Assembly (NCBI GenBank): GCA_947454695.1
Contig: CANGMW010000076.1
Span: forward strand, 1 to 10,142
Reading direction: 5' to 3'
From: Comamonadaceae bacterium
GTDB taxonomy: Bacteria > Pseudomonadota > Gammaproteobacteria > Burkholderiales > Burkholderiaceae_C
Length of the DNA: 10,142 nt
The notes under the pieces were generated by a model. That model was not told the DNA's origin. It did no database searches and saw only the letters and a program-made list of their open reading frames with translations. Position numbers and translations under genes: made by a program. This document shows positions 6,332-10,142 of this stretch, piece by piece (positions within the stretch are counted from its first letter, which is position 1; every line of letters starts with the position of its first letter).

Positions 6332-7758
6332 GCATGAACCTCGTCACCCTGTTGTACCTCTTCGCCAGCGTCTGTTTCATTCAGGCGCTCAAGGGCTTGA
6401 GTCATCCCACGACGTCCATTCGCGGTAATTTGTTCGGCATGATCGGTATGGCCGTGGCCACGCTCACCACCGCGGCGCTGATCGTGGAAACGTCCGGCGG
6501 CAACCTCACCGGTCTGGGCTGGGTGGTGTTGGGCGTGGTGTTGGGCGGCAGTGCCGGCGCCATCATGGCCAAGCGCGTCGAGATGACCAAGATGCCCGAA
6601 CTCGTGGCCTTCATGCACAGCATGATCGGCTTGGCGGCAGTCTTCATCGCCATTGCGGCGGTGGCTGAGCCCTACGCGCTGCTACACGGCCTGAGCAAGG
6701 GCGACCCCATCCCTGCCGGCAACCGCTTGGAGTTGTTCCTGGGTGCGGCCATCGGCGCGATCACCTTCAGCGGCTCGGTTATTGCCTTTGGCAAGCTCTC
6801 GGGCAAGTACAAGTTCCGACTGTTCCAAGGCGCGCCGGTCACCTTCCCCGGTCAGCACAAGCTCAACTTGGTGCTGGGCCTGGCCACGCTGGGCCTGGGC
6901 CTGACCTTCATGGTCACCGAGAGCTGGCCCGCGTTTTTTGCGATGCTGGCGCTGGCCTTTGTGATGGGTGTGCTCATCATCATCCCGATCGGCGGCGCCG
7001 ACATGCCGGTGGTGGTGTCCATGCTCAACAGCTACTCGGGCTGGGCAGCGGCGGGCATCGGCTTTTCGCTGAACAACTCCATGCTCATCATCGCGGGCTC
7101 GCTGGTGGGGTCTTCGGGCGCCATCCTGAGCTACATCATGTGCAAGGCCATGAACCGTTCGTTCTTCAACGTCATTCTGGGCGGCTTCGGGGGTGAGGCC
7201 GGTACTGCGGCAGCGGGTGCTGCGGTTCAGCGCACGGTCAAGAGCGGCAGCGCCGATGACGCCGCTTTTGTGCTGAGCAATGCCGAGACCGTGGTGATCG
7301 TGCCCGGTTACGGACTGGCCGTGGCGCGCGCCCAGCATGCCGTCAAGGAACTGGCGCAAAAGCTCACCGACAAAGGCATCACCGTCAAGTACGCCATTCA
7401 CCCGGTGGCCGGTCGCATGCCAGGCCACATGAACGTGTTGCTGGCCGAGGCTGAAGTGCCCTATGACCAGGTGTTTGAGATGGAAGACATCAATGGCGAA
7501 TTCGGCCAGGTGGATGTGGCCATCATTCTGGGCGCCAACGACGTGGTCAACCCGGCCGCGCATGTGAAAGGCAGCCCGATTTACGGCATGCCAATTCTGG
7601 AAGCTTACAAAGCCAAGACCGTGATCGTTAACAAGCGTTCCATGGCCGCGGGTTATGCGGGTCTGGACAATGAATTGTTCTACATGGACAAGACCATGAT
7701 GGTGTTTGGCGACGCCAAAAAGGTTGTCGAAGACATGGGCAAAGCCATCGAATCCTGA
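6328..7758 (+). CDS. pntB: NAD(P) transhydrogenase subunit beta (membrane domain plus NADP(H)-binding domain III)
   Basis: PntB completes the proton channel and binds NADP(H). The 476-residue protein has a run of hydrophobic helices over about residues 4-275 and a soluble NADP-binding domain from about 300 on. Landmarks are H97 in the FMHSMIGLAAV segment (equivalent to the channel histidine H91 of E. coli PntB), the IGGADMPVVVSMLNSYSGWA motif (221-240), GGFGGEAG at 285-292, the nucleotide-binding PGYGLAVARAQ (326-336), HPVAGRMPGHMNVLLAEA (358-375), GANDVVNPAA (402-411) and KRSMAAGYAGLDNELF (436-451). All are typical and intact. AAGGGAG at 6314-6320 is a good ribosome site for the ATG at 6328. 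A second in-frame ATG two codons later would barely change the product. An intrinsic terminator follows about 20 bases after the stop. Confidence 0.96.
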   Translation: MSMNLVTLLYLFASVCFIQALKGLSHPTTSIRGNLFGMIGMAVATLTTAALIVETSGGNLTGLGWVVLGVVLGGSAGAIMAKRVEMTKMPELVAFMHSMIGLAAVFIAIAAVAEPYALLHGLSKGDPIPAGNRLELFLGAAIGAITFSGSVIAFGKLSGKYKFRLFQGAPVTFPGQHKLNLVLGLATLGLGLTFMVTESWPAFFAMLALAFVMGVLIIIPIGGADMPVVVSMLNSYSGWAAAGIGFSLNNSMLIIAGSLVGSSGAILSYIMCKAMNRSFFNVILGGFGGEAGTAAAGAAVQRTVKSGSADDAAFVLSNAETVVIVPGYGLAVARAQHAVKELAQKLTDKGITVKYAIHPVAGRMPGHMNVLLAEAEVPYDQVFEMEDINGEFGQVDVAIILGANDVVNPAAHVKGSPIYGMPILEAYKAKTVIVNKRSMAAGYAGLDNELFYMDKTMMVFGDAKKVVEDMGKAIES

Positions 7759-7777
7759 TGGGTTGATGGCGCATCTG

Positions 7778-7811
7778 AAAAACCGCAATGGGCAACCAGC
7801 GCGGTTTTTTT
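7778..7811 (+). terminator. Intrinsic terminator of the pnt operon
   Basis: AAAAACCGC at 7778-7786 pairs with GCGGTTTTT at 7801-7809, followed by further T to 7811. Inside the loop TGG (7789-7791) can pair with CCA (7796-7798) around a GCAA tetraloop of the stable GNRA type, leaving a small internal loop. The stem plus seven-T run is a good rho-independent terminator just after pntB. The A-rich left arm could also act for - strand transcription, but no - strand gene ends here. Confidence 0.85.
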
Positions 7812-7822
7812 AATAAAAAAAC

Positions 7823-7828
7823 AGGAGA
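7823..7828 (+). promoter_or_regulatory. Ribosome binding site that decides the fadD start
   Basis: AGGAGA lies seven bases before ATG at 7836 and selects it over the in-frame ATG at 7788, which falls inside the terminator loop and has no Shine-Dalgarno. TTTAAT at 7809-7814, within the terminator tail, resembles a -10 box (five of six), but no -35 match is seen at the right distance. Confidence 0.8.
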
Positions 7829-7835
7829 TCAAACT

Positions 7836-9515
7836 ATGAACACCGATCGCATCTGGCTGAGCAGCTACCCCTCGGGCGTGCCCTACGACGTGCCCGACTC
7901 GCCCTATCCCTCGCTGGTGTCTTTGATGGAAGAGAGTTTTCGCCAGTACGGCGATCGGGTGGCCTACAGCTTCATGGGTGCAAACCAAACTTTTGCGCAA
8001 ACCGATCGGCTGAGCCAGGCCTTTGCTGCGTATTTGCAAGGGCTGGGTCTGAACAAAGGCGATCGGGTGGCCATCATGATGCCCAATGTCCCGCAGTACC
8101 CGGTGGCCGTGGCCGCTATTTTGCGAGCGGGCTATGTGGTGGTCAACGTCAATCCGCTGTACACACCGCGTGAGCTGGAGCACCAACTCAAGGACGCCGG
8201 CGCCAAAGCGATTGTCATCATCGAAAACTTCGCCAACACTTTGCAAAAATGTATTGCGGCCACACCCGTGCAGCATGTGGTGTTGTGCGCCATGGGCGAC
8301 CGGTTGGGTCTGCTCAAAGGGGCGCTGGTGAATCTGGTGGTGCGCCAGGTCAAGAAGCTCGTGCCTGCGTTTGACCTGCCCGGTGCGGTGCGTTTCAACG
8401 ACGCCATCGCCGCGGGCGCACGTGCTGAGTTGCAGCGCCCCACCATCCTGCCCGACGACGTGGCGGTCTTGCAGTACACCGGTGGCACCACCGGCGTGTC
8501 CAAGGGCGCGGTGCTGCTGCACCGGAACATCATTGCCAACCTGCTGCAGTCGCAGGCCTGGAACGAGCCGGTGGTGAGCAAGGTGCCCGCCCACGAGCAA
8601 CTCACCACCGTGTGCGCTTTGCCGCTGTACCACATCTTCGCGTTCACCGTGGGCATGATGCTGTCCATGCGTACCGGCGGGCGGCTGATTTTGATTCCCA
8701 ACCCGCGTGATTTGCCGGCCGTGTTCAAGACTTTGTCCAAAGAGGTGTTCCACAGCTTCCCCGCGGTCAACACCTTGTTCAACGGGCTGGCCAACCACCC
8801 GGACTTCAACACGGTGGACTGGAGCAACCTCAAAGTGTCATTGGGCGGCGGTATGGCCGTGCAAGGCGCGGTGGCCAAGTTGTGGCTGCAAAAAACCGGC
8901 TGCCCGATTGTGGAAGGCTACGGTTTGTCGGAGACCAGCCCGTCGGCCAGTTGCAACCCGGTGACGGTCACCGAGTTCACCGGAACCATCGGCGTGCCTT
9001 TGCCGGGCACCTGGATGAAAATTCTGGACGACGATGGCCGCGACGTGGCGCAGGGCCAACCGGGCGAAATTGCCATCAAGGGCCCCCAGGTCATGGCCGG
9101 TTACTGGCAGCGCCCGGACGAGACCGCCAAGGTCATGACGGCCGATGGCTATTTCAAATCCGGCGATGTGGGCATCATGGACGAGCGCGGTTTCTTCCGC
9201 ATCGTGGACCGCAAGAAAGACATGATTCTGGTGAGCGGCTTTAACGTCTACCCCACTGAGGTGGAAGATGTGGTGGCCGCCTTGCCCGGCGTGCTGGAGT
9301 GCGCTTGTGTCGGCATTGCCGACCCGCAAAGCACCGAGGCGGTGAAGCTGTTTGTGGTTCGCAAAGACCCGAGCCTGACCGAAGAGCAAGTGCGCGCTTA
9401 TTGCCGTGAGAACCTCACCGGCTACAAGCAACCCAAGGTCATCGAGTTCCGCAACGAACTGCCCAAGACCCCGGTGGGCAAAATTTTGCGTCGTGAACTG
9501 CGCGACCCCCGCTGA
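7836..9515 (+). CDS. fadD: Long-chain fatty acid--CoA ligase (FadD-type)
   Basis: This AMP-forming enzyme activates long-chain fatty acids to acyl-CoA for beta-oxidation or lipid synthesis, usually at the inner face of the membrane. From the ATG at 7836 it has 559 residues, very close to E. coli FadD (561). Visible elements are the AMP-binding P-loop YTGGTTGVSKG (214-224), the LPLYHIFAF motif (262-270), VEGYGLSETSP (359-369), the fatty acyl-CoA synthetase signature region around 438-464 containing SGDVG and IVDRKKDMI, the hinge and A8 region VSGFNVYPTEVEDVV (466-480), and the catalytic lysine K549 in KTPVGKILRR. It follows the pnt terminator by about 25 bases, so it needs its own promoter or read-through. 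The next gene starts 24 bases after its stop and is probably co-transcribed. Chain-length preference cannot be read from the sequence. Confidence 0.94.
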   Translation: MNTDRIWLSSYPSGVPYDVPDSPYPSLVSLMEESFRQYGDRVAYSFMGANQTFAQTDRLSQAFAAYLQGLGLNKGDRVAIMMPNVPQYPVAVAAILRAGYVVVNVNPLYTPRELEHQLKDAGAKAIVIIENFANTLQKCIAATPVQHVVLCAMGDRLGLLKGALVNLVVRQVKKLVPAFDLPGAVRFNDAIAAGARAELQRPTILPDDVAVLQYTGGTTGVSKGAVLLHRNIIANLLQSQAWNEPVVSKVPAHEQLTTVCALPLYHIFAFTVGMMLSMRTGGRLILIPNPRDLPAVFKTLSKEVFHSFPAVNTLFNGLANHPDFNTVDWSNLKVSLGGGMAVQGAVAKLWLQKTGCPIVEGYGLSETSPSASCNPVTVTEFTGTIGVPLPGTWMKILDDDGRDVAQGQPGEIAIKGPQVMAGYWQRPDETAKVMTADGYFKSGDVGIMDERGFFRIVDRKKDMILVSGFNVYPTEVEDVVAALPGVLECACVGIADPQSTEAVKLFVVRKDPSLTEEQVRAYCRENLTGYKQPKVIEFRNELPKTPVGKILRRELRDPR

Positions 9516-9539
9516 GCCGACGTCACTAAAGACCGCCTG

Positions 9540-10142
9540 GTGAGCACGGCGATTCTCAGCGCGCTGGCGCAGGAGCAGCAAGGTCTGTTGGAACTGATGG
9601 ACCAACCGCGTTGCGTGCACCGCGCCGGGCGCGAATTCTGGCTGGGTGCGCTGCACGGCCAGCCCGTGGTGCTGGCGCTGTCGCGCATTGGTAAAGTCGC
9701 GGCGGCCACCACGACCACCACGGTGATCGAAGCTTTTGGCGCGCAGCGGGTCGTGTTCACCGGCGTGGCCGGCGGGGTGGCGCCGGGCGTGCACGTGGGC
9801 GATGTGGTGGTGGCCAGCGAGTTCGTGCAACACGACATGGACGCCTCGCCCCTGTTCCCCCGCTATGAAGTGCCCTTGTACGGACGGGAGCGTTTTGCGT
9901 GCGACCCCGACCTGACGGCCTTGCTGGTGAAGGCTTCGCGCGCCGGCTTGCTGCAGCTCAATGCGGCGCGAGACAGCGGCGCAGGTGCGGTCCCGCTTGT
10001 CGTGCACCAGGGTTTGATCGCCAGTGGTGACCGCTTTGTGTCTGCAGCCGAAGAGTTACGCCTTTTGCAACAGGCGCTGCACAGCGCGGGCCACCCGCCC
10101 CTGGCCGTGGAAATGGAAGGCGCCGCAGTGGCGCAAGTGTGT
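9540..10142 (+). CDS. mtnN: 5'-methylthioadenosine/S-adenosylhomocysteine nucleosidase, partial (3' end outside window)
   Basis: The enzyme removes adenine from methylthioadenosine and S-adenosylhomocysteine, recycling by-products of polyamine synthesis and methylation. The 201 codons present cover most of a protein whose E. coli homologue has 232 residues. Recognisable parts are the N-terminal ILSAL segment with E12 in the place of the E. coli catalytic Glu12, RIGKVAAA (49-56), the phosphorylase-family FTGVAGGVAPGVHVGDVVVA stretch near residue 73, LIASGDRF, and VEMEGAAVAQVC at the window end, containing the ribose-binding Met-Glu. The catalytic Asp (D197 in E. coli) lies beyond the window. 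GTG at 9540 is the only start candidate after the in-frame TGA of fadD at 9513-9515; AAAGA at 9528-9532 is a weak ribosome site. A related PNP/UDP-family nucleosidase is the alternative, but the motifs favour MTAN. Confidence 0.88.
   Translation, partial: MSTAILSALAQEQQGLLELMDQPRCVHRAGREFWLGALHGQPVVLALSRIGKVAAATTTTTVIEAFGAQRVVFTGVAGGVAPGVHVGDVVVASEFVQHDMDASPLFPRYEVPLYGRERFACDPDLTALLVKASRAGLLQLNAARDSGAGAVPLVVHQGLIASGDRFVSAAEELRLLQQALHSAGHPPLAVEMEGAAVAQVC

Noticed and set aside
7788..7835. N-terminal extension of FadD by 16 residues from ATG 7788
   Set aside because: This ATG is inside the terminator loop without a Shine-Dalgarno, whereas ATG 7836 has AGGAGA at ideal spacing and gives the family length.
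8838..10007. Open frame of 389 codons on the - strand opposite fadD and the nucleosidase
   Set aside because: It spans two oppositely oriented recognised genes and their gap, has shadow-like composition, and shows no motif.

Overview
The window looks like chromosome from a GC-rich betaproteobacterium, most likely Burkholderiales and close to Comamonadaceae. This is inferred from the high GC content, the strong G/C third-position bias, the three-subunit split form of the proton-translocating transhydrogenase, and the overall character of the TcuA/TcuB, Nudix and FadD proteins. The species cannot be named from the sequence alone. I see no insertion sequence, tRNA, rRNA, CRISPR array or compositional break. 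Genes are tightly packed, and no gene-free stretch exceeds about 170 bases.

Region 1 (1-4153, + strand) is a translationally coupled three-gene unit. It holds a fumarate-reductase-type FAD flavoprotein of unknown substrate, then TcuA (FAD tricarballylate dehydrogenase), then TcuB (two 4Fe-4S clusters plus a six-helix membrane domain). The first two genes overlap by ATGA and the last two by 14 bases. The likely scheme is oxidation of a tricarboxylic or related acid on a soluble flavoprotein, with electrons passed by TcuB to the membrane quinone pool. No transporter (tcuC) or regulator (tcuR) lies inside the window. The upstream flavoprotein is the least explained gene here.

Region 2 (4154-4864) holds a convergent Nudix hydrolase on the - strand, flanked by a small hairpin on the tcuB side. 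On the other side is a divergent intergenic region with a perfect 16-bp palindrome and, in the 5' leader of the next operon, a cluster of alternating repeats.

Region 3 (4865-7758, + strand) is pntAA-pntAB-pntB, the membrane NAD(P) transhydrogenase that uses the proton gradient to make NADPH from NADH. It ends at a good intrinsic terminator.

Region 4 (7836-10142, + strand) is a FadD-type long-chain acyl-CoA ligase. It is followed after 24 bases by a 5'-methylthioadenosine/S-adenosylhomocysteine nucleosidase cut by the window end.

Overall this is mainly housekeeping and catabolic metabolism. I found no convincing undescribed system. The best leads are the extra flavoprotein coupled to TcuAB, the structured pnt leader, and the palindrome with a possibly leaderless Nudix gene.
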